The position numbers were made by a program, and so were the translations under genes. Positions 43,622 through 53,925 of a stretch of 64,000 nt of DNA are shown here, in pieces (within the stretch, counting starts at the first letter, position 1; each line of letters begins with the position of its first letter). The notes beneath the pieces are model-generated. The model did no database searches. It saw only the letters and a program-made list of their open reading frames with translations, and was not told the DNA's origin. This DNA is from Calamus simplicifolius (Eukaryota > Streptophyta > Magnoliopsida > Arecales > Arecaceae), in the NCBI GenBank assembly GCA_900491605.1, contig UESW01001519.1:382162-446161 (forward strand), in the 5' to 3' direction.

Positions 43622-44701
43622 TCATGAATGACTGTCAAACTCATCCTTCTGAGCAGCAAACAAACTTTTTAATTGCTCCATTTGAAGGTCTGAGAATCCA
43701 GCTGAAGAAGTGGATGGTTGATCATTAACATGTGCAGGTGCAGGAGCAGGAATGGGACTCCTAGGCTGTGGAGAAGGAACCCTAACTGATGGTCCAGCCT
43801 CGCAAGGCTCAGAAACTCTCGGCACAGGGGCTCTCTCATCAAGGTGTCCTTTCCTATCCCACTGTCCATTCACTTTAGCAAAACCCATCCGATGCAATGT
43901 TGCCAAACTATAGTAGTCGGTGTGCCTCAGGTTCTTAGATGGTTCATTCTCTTGAATTACAACCCCTTGGCTCTTGAAAACCATAGTAAGCACCATGCCA
44001 TACGGTAGGGATGATCTTCTCTTCCCTCCAGCTTCCGCCATATAAAATATCATCATAGCTGCAAGGTTGATTGGCTGTCCAGTCAAACACTATCCATAAC
44101 AACAATGTCTCGCTCCGAGACATACTCAAACCGACCGGTCTTCGGAAACAAGATCCTACTGCAAATGTTGTGTAATAATCTCAATTCCAAGGTAATTGAT
44201 TAGCTCTATCTCCTCAAACTCTGTCACTTCCCTTCCTAACATCCTTGAAAGAGCCGCTGACCTATCACTGTGCATGTCAGCTGCTAAACCGGTAATTGGG
44301 ATGCTAAGGAGGTTTCCAAGCTTTTGAAAGGTAAGGTGAATCCTCTTATTTCTTACTGAGCTAACTAAACCGCCATCACCTCTAGCCAAATTAAAATAAA
44401 ATTCTTTTACTAAGGCTGGATAAGTGGGAACATCTAGAGAGCAGAGCTTATCCCAGCCCATTTCCTTTAATTGCCTACCGATTGAGAAACCCTCGGTTTC
44501 AAACAGATCAAAATCAATCTTTCTCCCCATTGTGATAACCCTCCCGGCTAAGGTATCTACCTGAGTGGAAGAGGTGTTGGGGTTGTCTGAATCCGTGGAC
44601 GAATCACTGCTTGGAGTCGGCTCACGAGCGGGACGACGCGCGGACCATTTTCCCGTGGTCACCGGCGCTCCAATCACTGATTCCCTCCTTTTGGGTGCCA
44701 T
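43622..44701 (-). pseudogene. Third ORF of SIRE-B with plant-transposon-protein-like domain
   Basis: The start ATG at 44701 opens a 181-codon frame: a basic Ser/Thr-rich head (MAPKRRESVIGAPVTTGKWS), then FETEGFSIGRQLKEMGWDKL, VPTYPALVKEFYFNLARGDG and VRNKRIHLTFQKLGNLLSIP. This pattern resembles the putative plant transposon protein domain found in accessory ORFs of retroelements. Two small frameshifts (near 44155 and 44090) lead into the frame to 43622 (GQPINLAAMMIFYMAEAGGK, then a Pro-rich linker and LQMEQLKSLFAAQKDEF). It occupies the position of the env-like ORF of Sireviruses, but I see no signal peptide or membrane segment. Function unknown. Confidence 0.65.
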
Positions 44702-44807
44702 TAGATCTTTGGAAAGTTTCGATTTGGATGGAATTAGAGGTGGGGAAGTTTTGGAAGAATTTTGGAAGAGTTTGGTTAGGATTTGAGAAGTTATGAAATG
44801 ACGAGGT

Positions 44808-45001
44808 GTCGACTCTGCCCTAATAAATCAATTTTGGAATCCCAGGTGTCGACTCCCGCAAAGTCGGGTGTCGACTCCAAATCGCTAACACAGTCAGCGC
44901 TCGAACTGGAGTCGGCTCCACTTATACGGGTGTCGGCTCCAAGGTCAGGGACCGAGAGCGACACAGTCAGAGGTGTCGACTCCTCATTCTGAGGTGTCGA
45001 C
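44808..45001. promoter_or_regulatory. RYCGAC motif array upstream of third ORF
   Basis: GTCGAC starts at 44808, 44848, 44870, 44975 and 44996, and GTCGGC at 44911 and 44932, in the same GGTGTCG[AG]CTCC context as in the LTRs, with three pairs 21-22 bp apart. The array lies between the end of pol (45204) and the third-ORF start (44701), 107-300 bp before that start on the minus strand. Confidence 0.65.
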
Positions 45002-45203
45002 TCCAAAGACAGTTTCAGAAAAAAAATAATTGAGATTCAAATGACTGAAACTTGTCAAAAAGAGTTCAATAAAAATTTCAAAAAATCTTTGAAATATCAA
45101 GGATCAAATAGCTCAAATGACTAGATAATTTGTCCTTAAAATTGTGAGAGGATTTTCAAGAAATTTATAGAAATCTAGATTCTCATTCCTTAGGGTTTCA
45201 AAA

Positions 45204-48200
45204 TCACTCTAAAGGGTCACATATTCCTAATTCACCTCTAAGATAACAAAATCTCTCTTCACTCAAGGGTTTTGTAAATATGTCAGCTAATTGTTCCTCT
45301 GTATTAACATATTCAAGACAGATTTCATTATTAGCTACATGTTCTCTTATGAAATGATATCTAATTTCAATGTGTTTTGTTCTTGAATGTTGAATTGGAT
45401 TTTTAGTCAAATTTATTGCACTCGTGTTATCACATCTAATTGGTGTTTTATCAAGGGTTATGCCATAATCTTCAAGTTGCCTCTTAATCCAAAGGATTTG
45501 AGCACAGCAACTTCCAGCTGCAACATACTCTGCTTCAGCAGTAGATAATGCAACCGAATTTTGCTTTTTGCTAAACCAAGAGATTAAGTTACATCCTAAG
45601 AACTGACATGCACCACTTGTGCTTTTTCTATCTAATTTACATCCAGCATAGTCAGAATCAGAATATGCAATTAAATTTAAAGTTGAGTCTCTAGAGTACC
45701 ATAAACCTACATTTTTAGTTCCACTTAAATATCTTAAAATTCTTTTTACAGCAATTAAGTGAGATTCTTTAGGTTCAGATTGAAATCTAGCACATAAACA
45801 TACTGCAAACATAATATCTGGTCTACTAGCTGTTAAGTAAAGAAGAGATCCAATCATACCTCTATAATGTTTTTGATCTACTTTCTTACCATCTTCATCT
45901 TTGTCCAATTTGCACGAAGGACTCATAGGAGTTCCAAGTGGCTTGATTGACTCCATTCCAAACTTCTTGAGCAGTTCTTTTGTGTATTTGGCTTGATTGA
46001 TGAAAATTCCTTCTTTGCTTTGTTTGATTTGAAGTCCTAGGAAGAAGTTGAGTTCTCCCATCATACTCATTTCAAACTCACCCTGCATCAACTTAGCAAA
46101 TTCTTGACATAACAAGTTGTTAGTAGCACCGAATACAATATCATCGACATATATTTGTACTACTAATAAATCTTTATCTTTTCTTTTCAAAAATAATGTT
46201 TTATCAACATTTCCTCTTACAAAATCATTTTCAATTAAAAATTTACTTAATCTTTCATACCAAGCTCTAGGTGCCTGTTTCAAACCATATAGTGCTTTGT
46301 GTAATTTAAAAACATGATTTGGAAATTCATGATCTTCAAAACCAGGTGGTTGTTCAACAAACACTTCCTCATTTATAAATCCATTTAAAAATGCACTTTT
46401 AACATCCATTTGAAATAAATTGATATGCATATGACATGCAAATGCAAGTAATAATCTAATTGCTTCAAGTCTAGCTACAGGTGCAAAAGTTTCATCAAAA
46501 TCAATTCCTTCTTCTTGATTATATCCTTTTGCAACTAATCTAGCTTTGTTTCTAATTACTATGCCATTTTCGTCTAATTTATTTCTAAATACCCATTTTG
46601 ATCCTATAACAGAATGATCTTTAGGTCTATCTACAAGAGTCCAAACATTATTCCTAGTAAATTGATTTAATTCTTCTTGCATAGCTAACATCCAATTATT
46701 ATCTTTTTCTGCTTCTTCAATAGTTTTAGGTTCAATTTGAGATACAAATGCAAGATGATTATTGATGTTTCTCATTGATGATCTAGTTCTTACTCCTTGA
46801 GATGGATCACCTATAATTAATTCTCTTGGATGACCATAGGCATATCTCCAATCTCTAGGTAGATCTATATCATTATGATTTGCATCAACAACATCAACAC
46901 TAGGAGAATCATTATCTTTAGCTTCTTGTTCATGATCTGAAGATACATCTATATTCAATTTTTCAATATCTCTTTCTAGAATGTTTGTATCTTCCTCATC
47001 ATCAATCTTTTCAGAACTTGATGCTAAAGATTCATCAAAAATTACATGAATAGATTCTTCTACAATTAAGTTTCTCTTGTTAAATACTCTATAGGCTTTA
47101 CTAGATGTTGAATATCCTAAGAAAATGCCTTCATCAGATTTTGCATCAAATTTTCCTAGATTATCTTTGCCATTATTATGAATGAAACACTTACAACCAA
47201 ATGCATGAAAATAACTTATGTTTGGTTTTCTATTATTCCATAGTTCATAAGGTGTTTTCTTAATGATTGGCCTAATTAGAGCTCTATTAAGAATGTAGCA
47301 TGCCGTGTTTATAGCTTCCGCCCAAAAGTATTTTGGTAGGTTGCTTTCACATAGCATGGTACGGGCCATGTCTTCTAAGGTTCTATTTTTTCTTTCAACT
47401 ACTCCATTTTGTTGCGGTGTTCTAGGTGCAGAAAAATTATGATGAATGCCATTTTCTATGCAAAAGTTTTCAAATAAATGATTTTCAAATTCAGTGCCAT
47501 GATCACTTCTTAGAGACACTATGGTGTTGTTTTTCTCATTTGTGACCTTCTTGAAGAATTTCAGAAATAATGGAAAGGTCTCATCCTTATGAGCTAAAAA
47601 CAATACCCAAGTGTATCTAGAATAATCATCTACAATCACAAGACCATATTTCTTTCCTCCTAGACTTGTGGTTCTAGTAGGTCCAAAAAGATCCATGTGA
47701 AGTAGTTCAAGTGGCCTAGAAGTGGAAACAATATTTTTAGTTTTGAAAGAATTTCTAGTTTGTTTTCCAAATTGACATGCATCACAAATTTTATTATTTT
47801 CAAAATCTAGTTGTGGAAGTCCTTTTACTAAATCCATTCTAATTAATTTTGAAATAAGGTGTGTGCTTGCATGACCTAATCTACGATGCCACAACCAACC
47901 AATCTCATTCATATTAGCATTATTAGCAACTAAGCAATGATTACTAGTAGACAAATTGTCTAAATCAATCAAGTATACATTGCCATTTCTATTTCCAATA
48001 AAAACAATGCTATTATCAATGGGATTAGAAACTGTGCATATAGAAGATTCAAATGATACTTTAAAACCTTTATCACATAATTGACTAATGCTAATTAAAT
48101 TATGTTTCAAACCATTAACATATAAGACATTTTCAATATATGTGGAGGGAGTTATTTGAATGTTACCAAACCCCAAGATTTGGCCTTTGCCATTATCACC

Positions 48201-48332
48201 AAATGTAACTACTCCTCCTCTTTTGCTTTCAAGGGTGATGAATTGATCCTTGTCACCCGTCATGTGCCTTGAGCAGCCGCTATCGAGATACCACTTTCGC
48301 TTTGATCTTTTGGCCGCAAGACACTCCTGCAA
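45204..48332 (-). CDS. pol: SIRE-B pol: protease, integrase, RT, RNase H (1042 codons open)
   Basis: This is one open minus-strand frame. The protease site [18 protein letters not shown] is at residues 14-31 with catalytic DSG. The GAG-pre-integrase HHCC domain is at about 130-200 ([20 protein letters not shown]). Integrase is at about 205-350 with LLHMDLFGP (Asp), [12 protein letters not shown] (Asp) and [20 protein letters not shown] (Glu). RT is at about 560-800 with [46 protein letters not shown] and the catalytic [12 protein letters not shown]. RNase H follows with [29 protein letters not shown] and [20 protein letters not shown]. All catalytic residues I can check are present. In element terms it continues gag across the stop at 48339-48341, so 48332 is not a natural start. 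Confidence 0.95.
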   Translation of the reverse strand: MQECLAAKRSKRKWYLDSGCSRHMTGDKDQFITLESKRGGVVTFGDNGKGQILGFGNIQITPSTYIENVLYVNGLKHNLISISQLCDKGFKVSFESSICTVSNPIDNSIVFIGNRNGNVYLIDLDNLSTSNHCLVANNANMNEIGWLWHRRLGHASTHLISKLIRMDLVKGLPQLDFENNKICDACQFGKQTRNSFKTKNIVSTSRPLELLHMDLFGPTRTTSLGGKKYGLVIVDDYSRYTWVLFLAHKDETFPLFLKFFKKVTNEKNNTIVSLRSDHGTEFENHLFENFCIENGIHHNFSAPRTPQQNGVVERKNRTLEDMARTMLCESNLPKYFWAEAINTACYILNRALIRPIIKKTPYELWNNRKPNISYFHAFGCKCFIHNNGKDNLGKFDAKSDEGIFLGYSTSSKAYRVFNKRNLIVEESIHVIFDESLASSSEKIDDEEDTNILERDIEKLNIDVSSDHEQEAKDNDSPSVDVVDANHNDIDLPRDWRYAYGHPRELIIGDPSQGVRTRSSMRNINNHLAFVSQIEPKTIEEAEKDNNWMLAMQEELNQFTRNNVWTLVDRPKDHSVIGSKWVFRNKLDENGIVIRNKARLVAKGYNQEEGIDFDETFAPVARLEAIRLLLAFACHMHINLFQMDVKSAFLNGFINEEVFVEQPPGFEDHEFPNHVFKLHKALYGLKQAPRAWYERLSKFLIENDFVRGNVDKTLFLKRKDKDLLVVQIYVDDIVFGATNNLLCQEFAKLMQGEFEMSMMGELNFFLGLQIKQSKEGIFINQAKYTKELLKKFGMESIKPLGTPMSPSCKLDKDEDGKKVDQKHYRGMIGSLLYLTASRPDIMFAVCLCARFQSEPKESHLIAVKRILRYLSGTKNVGLWYSRDSTLNLIAYSDSDYAGCKLDRKSTSGACQFLGCNLISWFSKKQNSVALSTAEAEYVAAGSCCAQILWIKRQLEDYGITLDKTPIRCDNTSAINLTKNPIQHSRTKHIEIRYHFIREHVANNEICLEYVNTEEQLADIFTKPLSEERFCYLRGELGICDPLE

Positions 48333-48338
48333 AAATAA

Positions 48339-48341
48339 TTA
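48339..48341 (-). promoter_or_regulatory. In-frame TAA stop between gag and pol
   Basis: The gag frame 48764-48339 and the pol frame are the same phase; only this TAA separates them, followed by TTA TTT TTG CAG. Stop-codon suppression between gag and pol has been proposed for SIRE-type elements. A chance nonsense mutation is the alternative. Confidence 0.55.
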
Positions 48342-49991
48342 AGTCTTATATTTAGGTACCCAAGCCTTCTTGGGTCCTTCATGGTTAGTAGCATAAAAGA
48401 CTGTTCCTTTGGGAACCCATATCTTCTTTCCTTTATTATTTAACTTCTTGTCAATTTTCTTAAAATTGCATTCAAAAACTTTGTGTCCCTTCTTGTTACA
48501 GTAATGACATGTAACATTATCATTGTTTTGTTCCTTTCTAAAAAAGTTTTTGACAAATTTTTGCTTTAAGTTAGGTCTATAACCTAAACCAGCCTTATCA
48601 TATATAGCTCTTTGATTACTTAACAATAAATTAAGTTTTTCAGAACTATAAGTGAATTTATCAACAATATTTTTATATTTATCAACTTCCTTCTTTAGTT
48701 TATCATTTTCATTGGAAATTGATTCTTTTTCTTTTGTCAGATTTTCATTTTCAGATTTCAGCACTTTAGTTTCATTATTAAGATTTTCTTTTTCTTTAAT
48801 GAAAGTTAAATTTTTTTTTTCAAAAACTTATATTTCTTTTTCAAAACTTTGAAATCACCAACAAGTTCATTAAAAGCATCAAACAATTCATCAAAAGCAA
48901 AGTCATCACAAGGATTTTCGGAACTTACCTCACTGTCGTCGTTTGCCATAAAGCAAATGTTTGCAACTTCCTTTTGATCTTCCTCTGAAGAAGATTCATC
49001 ACTATCACTCCAGGTTGCAACATAGGCTTTCTTCTTCTTGAAAGTCTTTTTCAGTTGAGGACAATCATATCTATAATGCCCCGGTTTCTTACATTCATAG
49101 CAAATCAAGGGCTCTTTCTCTTTGTCCTTGTCCTTATCTTTTTCTTTTTCTCCTTCCATCTTAGCTCCAAATTTCTTTTTGTGGAAGGGTTTCTTTCTCC
49201 TCATGAATTTTTGAATTTTCTTGCTAGAAGAGCTGTATCATCATCATCATCATCATTTCACTACAGCTCTCCTCACTTTCAGCAGCCTTAAGAGCTATGG
49301 TCTTTTTCTTTTTCACATCCTCTTCTATGTGCTGCTTCATGGTCAATTCATGGGTCATTAGGGATCCTAGAAGCTCCTCTAAGGGTAAGGTATTGAGGTC
49401 CTTTGCTTCTTGGATTGCTGTCACCTTCGCTTCCCACGTTCTTGGAAGTGACCTGAGAATTTTACGAACAAGTTCAGAGTTAGAATATGTTTTGCCTAAA
49501 CTTTTCAAACCATTTACAATATCAGTAAATCTAGTGTACATGCATGCTATAGTTTCAGTTTGTTCCATGCTAAATAATTCATATTTGTGCACTAGAATAT
49601 TGATCTTAGATTCTTTAACTTGATTGGTACCCTCATGGGTAACCTCTAATCTATCCCAAATCTCCTTTGCGGAATTACATGTGGAGATTCTATTAAATTC
49701 ATTAGCATCTAAAGAGCAATACAAGACATTCATGGCCTTAGCATTGAGCTGTGCCATTTTCCTATCATTATCATTCCAATCCCTTTCGGGTTTAGGAACA
49801 ATAGTGCCATCAACAATGTGTGTGGGTGTACTAGGTCCATTAATTATAACACCCACAATTCATAATCAGAAGCTTGAATGAATATCCTCATTCTTGCTTT
49901 CCAATATGAATAGTTGGAACCATTAAATAGGGGAGGTCTATTCGTAGAATGACCTTCGGCAAATGATCCAACATGAGCTGCCATTTGGATC
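48339..49991 (-). pseudogene. gag: SIRE-B gag, split by small frameshifts
   Basis: It starts MAAHVGSFAEGHSTNRPPLF at 49991 and reads FNGSNYSYWKARMRIFIQ. A one-base frame loss near 49858 leads to the frame 49856-49224 (capsid: RDWNDNDRKMAQLNAKAM, CNSAKEIWDRLEVTHEGTNQ, FTDIVNGLKSLGKTYSN, LEELLGSLMTHELTMK). Frame changes follow at the (ATG)n run near 49240 and at an A10 run at 48811-48820. Zinc knuckle 1 is CYECKKPGHYRYDC (frame 49204-48806). A charged coiled-coil-like spacer (ENLTKEKESISNENDKLKKE) is followed by knuckle 2, CHYCNKKGHKVFEC, and the end at WVPKYKT. Two knuckles and a coiled-coil stretch are typical of Sirevirus gag. All shifts sit in simple-sequence runs, so assembly error is possible. 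Confidence 0.85.
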
Positions 49992-50031
49992 TTTAGCTCT
50001 TGATCGTGTGATCAAAATCTAATGAGCACTT

Positions 50032-50043
50032 GCTCTGATACCA
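50032..50043 (-). promoter_or_regulatory. Primer-binding site of SIRE-B
   Basis: On the minus strand TGGTATCAGAGC lies two bases after the 5' LTR end. Confidence 0.88.
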
Positions 50044-50045
50044 AT

Positions 50046-51547
50046 TGTTGGCCCAGATGACAACCCAAGAGGGGGGGGTGAATTGGGTTCTTTAAAAAAT
50101 TTAACCTCAAAAAAAATTGTTTGCTTAAGATGAATGAAAGTAAATGCAATGCAAATATAAAGCACAATCAATGAGATAGAGATAGAGATAGAGACAATAG
50201 AAGCACGGCAAACACAAAGATTTTATAGTGGTTCGGTGTATCCAACACCTACGTCCACTCCCAAGATCCACTTGGGTCCACACTATAATCTCCTCGATTA
50301 CAGCCGAGTTGTTTTACAAGCTCACAACCCAAACTTGTTGTTTTACCCGGGATCACAACGAACCCAGCCGGTTTTTCGGGCTCACCAGCACACAACCCTA
50401 AACTCAAGCTAATCTAGCTTGACCCGAGGTATACAACCTCCACTAGTTCAATCCCTTTGATTGAACTAGGCACAAACAAAAGAATATAGTTTTTCAAAGA
50501 TACACAGCTCCTCAATGAGCAAATATTCAAAATAAGTAAACAAGTTTAGAAAAGCCTGATTTGAAGTTGTTTGGCTTTGAGCTTTTCTTCTTTTCTTCTT
50601 TTCCTCTTCTCCCTTTGGAATGATGAATCAAGCCTCAGCTTTAATCCCTCACAGTCGTTGCAGTTGAGAAGATTGGAAATGGAAACAGAGCTTTTTCTTC
50701 AATTTGGGAAATCCACCGATTTTTGATTTGAACGCCTTGGATTCCTCTTTGAGCTTTTTGGAGTGGAAGGATTTGAGTTTGAAGGTTTTTCTCTTGGATT
50801 TCAGGCTCAGGTTTCTCGGATTTTTGATTTGAAATATTTCTCTTTTTCGTTCTCTTTTTCTCTCTTTTCTTTTTCAAACGGGTGTTTTTCCCTTTTTATA
50901 GATTTTTTCAATCCATTTTTGGGATGAAACTAGCCGTTGGAGTGTACCTGGAAACAAAATATATCCGTTAGAAATTAGGTAAAAAGGAAATATTACCGTT
51001 AGAGCTGATCTGGCATTTTAAATTTTTTCCCAGTCAGGTTGGAGTCGGCTCCAACTTTTCAGGTGTCGGCTCCAGATCGTTTTACCAAAAATAGAAATTT
51101 CCGAGTTCGTTGAGGAGTCGGCTCCGAAAAAGTAAGTGTCGGCTCGCCATCGTCAGGTGTCGGCTCCCGAAAACTGTAGGTGTCGGCTCCAGGATGCTCA
51201 AAAAATCAACGTTCTGTCCCCGCATCGGAGTCGGCTCCAGACACTGTAAGTGTCGACTCCGAAACTCTAGGTGTCGGCTCCGAAACTCTAGGTGTCGGCT
51301 CCGGATTGTATCAAAAATCAGATTAAAATTGAATTGGCCATGGGGTCGGCTCCAGGTTTTCTAGGTGTCGACTCCAAGCTCTGAAACTTTGAAATCTCTG
51401 ATTTGTATTTGATTCAAAATTCATTTCTTAATTCCTTTAAATTGATCAAATAAATTTAAGTCCTGAAACACTTATAAAATCCATTAGTAATCAAATAAAT
51501 ATACTCAATTCCTTTATTAATCATCAAAATCAATAAATGGATCAACA
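50046..51547 (-). repeat. 5' LTR of SIRE-B
   Basis: This 1502-bp LTR starts on the minus strand at 51547 (TGTTGATCC) and ends at 50046. Twelve RYCGAC motifs lie in U3. One 21-bp unit (GAAACTCTAGGTGTCGGCTCC) present twice here is represented by a damaged single copy in the other LTR. Confidence 0.93.
51044..51372. promoter_or_regulatory. RYCGAC motif array in 5' LTR (U3)
   Basis: On the plus strand GTCGGC starts at 51044, 51065, 51117, 51138, 51159, 51182, 51230, 51273, 51294 and 51345, and GTCGAC at 51252 and 51367. Spacings of adjacent members are 21, 21, 21, 23, 22, 21, 21 and 22 within clusters. Confidence 0.65.
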
Positions 51548-51552
51548 ATGAT
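51548..51552. repeat. Target-site duplication ATGAT of SIRE-B, right copy
   Basis: Exact match to 41274-41278. Confidence 0.9.
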
Positions 51553-53075
51553 GATCCACTAACCTATTCAAAAGCTATCATAAGTAGGGACTCTGACAAA
51601 TGACCGAAGGCCATGAAATCTAAAATAGATTCTATATTTACTAATCAAGTGTTGACTTTAGTTGATGCACCAAAGGGTGTAACTCCTATAGGTTGCAAAT
51701 GGATATATAAGAAAAAAATTGCTGATGATGGCCAAGTAGATACATACAAAGCCAGGCTACTGCAAAAGGTTTCAAACAAAAATAAGGAATTGACTATGAC
51801 AAAACTTTTTTGCTAGTAGCTATCCTCAAGTCTATTCGGATTATGCTTGCAATAGTTGCATATTATGATTATGAAATTTGGCAGATGGATATCAAAACTG
51901 TATTCCTTAATGATCATCTTAAGGAAGAGGTTTATATGACTTAGCTAGATGGATTTGTCTCAAGTGGGAGAACAAATCAAGTATGTAGGCTTAAGAAATC
52001 TATTTATGGATTAAATCAAGCATCAAGGAGTTGAAACATTCATTTTGATATGATAGTCAAAGAGTTTGGCTTTATCAAAAATGTAGATGAACCTTGTATG
52101 TATAACAAAATAAGTGGGAATGCTATTGTCTTCTTAGTATTATATATTGATGATATACTTCTCATTGGAAATAATCTTCCAATATTGTAATAGGTCAAGA
52201 CTTGGCTATCAAAAAGGTTTTACATGAAAGACTTGTGTGAAGCATTCTATATACTAGATATAAAGATCTATAGGAATAGATTTAAAAGGATGCTAAGCTT
52301 ATCCCAGTCAAGGTACATAGATAAAGTGCTAAAAAGATTCAGCATAGATGGAAGTAAAAGAGGTTACTTACCCATAGGTCATGGCATATATTTTTTCTAA
52401 GAAGACGTCTCCTAAGACACTTGAAGAAAGGAATAGAATGAGATATATTCCATATGCATTGATAGTATGATCGATAATGTATGCTATACTATGTATTAGG
52501 CTTGACGTTGCTTATGCCTTAGGCATAACAAGTAGGTTTCAGGCTAATCCAGGAGAAGATTATTGGAAAATAATGAAAAGCATTCTTAAGTACTTGAGAA
52601 GGACTAAATATATTTCTAGTATATGAAGGATCAGAATTGAAAGTAGAAGGTTATTCGAATTCTAGTTTTCAGTCAGATCCAGATGATAGCAAGTCTATTT
52701 CAGGATATATCTTTACTTTGAATGGTGGAGCAGTAAACTGGAAGAGTTTTAAGCAACAGACTGTAGTTGACTTAGTTACTAAGGCAAAGTACATTAGTGT
52801 AAGTGAAGCAGCTAAGGAAGCTATCTAGATAAAGAAGTTCATCATAAGTTGGGTGTGGTTCTTGAGATTACTGAACCAGTACTAGTTTATTGTAATAACA
52901 CTGGAGTTATTGCATAAGCAAAGAAACCAAAGTTTCATCATAGATCTAAGCATATTCTAAGATGCTTTCACCTCATTCGTGAGATTGTCAAAAGAAAAGA
53001 CATCAAAATTGAACGAGTAGATACAAATAACAACCTAACATACCCATTCACTAAAGCTTTACCTTAGTAACAATT
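51553..53075 (+). pseudogene. pol: Decayed copia pol (RT and RNase H)
   Basis: It starts with DDPLTYSKAI at the SIRE-B junction, then VLTLVDAPKGVTPIGCKWIY (51650-51710), RT pieces AYYDYEIWQMDIKTVFLNDH, YMT.LDGFVSSGRTNQVCRL, KKSIYGLNQAS and a catalytic LYIDDILLIGN (about 52143-52175). The RNase H region has GYIFTLNGGAVNWKSFKQ and ends with PFTKALP near 53066. Stops and shifts are frequent. It belongs to a copia lineage different from Sirevirus. No integrase or gag lies left of SIRE-B, so the 5' half is lost or lies elsewhere. Confidence 0.85.
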
Positions 53076-53474
53076 TGATCACCATCTCGATTGCATAGGG
53101 TTAAAGTATAAAAGCGATTGGCTTTAGTGTAAGTAGAAGAATGAAAGAGTTGTCGCCTATAAGCTAATCGTCATCTATATTGCGATAGAGTTTCTTTTAT
53201 TCTTTCAAATCATGTACTTAACATTTTAGTTATAAAATAAAAGGCATTATGATTCATCATTTGCTACTTCTTATAATTATAATGAACCCTATAGATTAGG
53301 GCAATAGTTTTAGGGTTATGATGAGATCATGCCAGTGAGACCTAAAACACTAAAACACTAATCTAAAATATTTTCAGTCCTTGGTACATTGAGTCGAGGA
53401 TCAATGTTATCGAAAAAACTAGCACATCTTATGTATGCTCGATAGAAGTCAATGTTGTTGGCTGAGCCGTATCT

Positions 53475-53925
53475 TGCTACCTCCAATCCCTCATTAGGAA
53501 TTATTGCTACCCACTGCTACTGTTTATGCTTATGCTACCATTGGTGCCTCTTTTTCCCGTGCTTCTTCAACAGGTAGATTGCTTGAGTTGTTAGCCCTTC
53601 TGTGGAATCAAACTCCCGATAGCCTTTAAGGTTTGTTTGCCTTATTTTCTTTCTTGGGAATGCTTGACTCTAAAATCGGGTTATGGCGAGTCCTGTCTCA
53701 ATCTTTTCCTCACAAGGCCTATATAAATCTCTCTATCCCGGTCCCGGCTTTGGCTAATAAAGCGAATGCTTATCTTTCCAACTTGTTAGGAGTAGGGGCT
53801 TTCAACTTCTTCCCATCTCCATCTCCACTCAGTATAAAATCGATTATTCGGCTGGCTTTCCACCTTTCTATTCACGAAGCTATTACACAATCAAAGCCGA
53901 ATGAGCGAAGAAAATGTTATTGATC
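53475..53925. other. Possible organelle-derived (mitochondrial-like) insert
   Basis: The base composition is clearly less AT-rich than both sides. The block has the even, non-repetitive look of plant mitochondrial intergenic DNA, including CTGTGGAATCAAACTCCCG and CTATCCCGGTCCCGGC. A 96-codon plus frame (53633-53923) is not a known organelle protein. I could not confirm the origin from memory. Confidence 0.35.

Larger units (their letters stand above)
41279..51547 (-). mobile_element. Young full-length Sirevirus-type copia element, SIRE-B
   Basis: It is 10,269 bp with LTRs of 1482 and 1502 bp that are almost identical by eye, mostly differing in short indels. A perfect 5-bp duplication ATGAT flanks it. 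Reading on the minus strand: 5' LTR, PBS, gag (frameshifted), in-frame stop, 1042-codon pol, third ORF, a zone rich in polypurine tracts, then the true PPT and 3' LTR. The large size, two-knuckle gag, gag-pol stop and extra ORF are Sirevirus hallmarks. It sits at the edge of an older copia pol remnant. Confidence 0.94.

Noticed and set aside
46117..46317. Plus-strand ORF of 66 codons over SIRE-B pol
   Set aside because: It is antisense to the open RT frame, with no domain.
48652..48852. Ser/Phe-rich plus-strand ORF
   Set aside because: Antisense shadow of the Lys/Glu-rich gag spacer.
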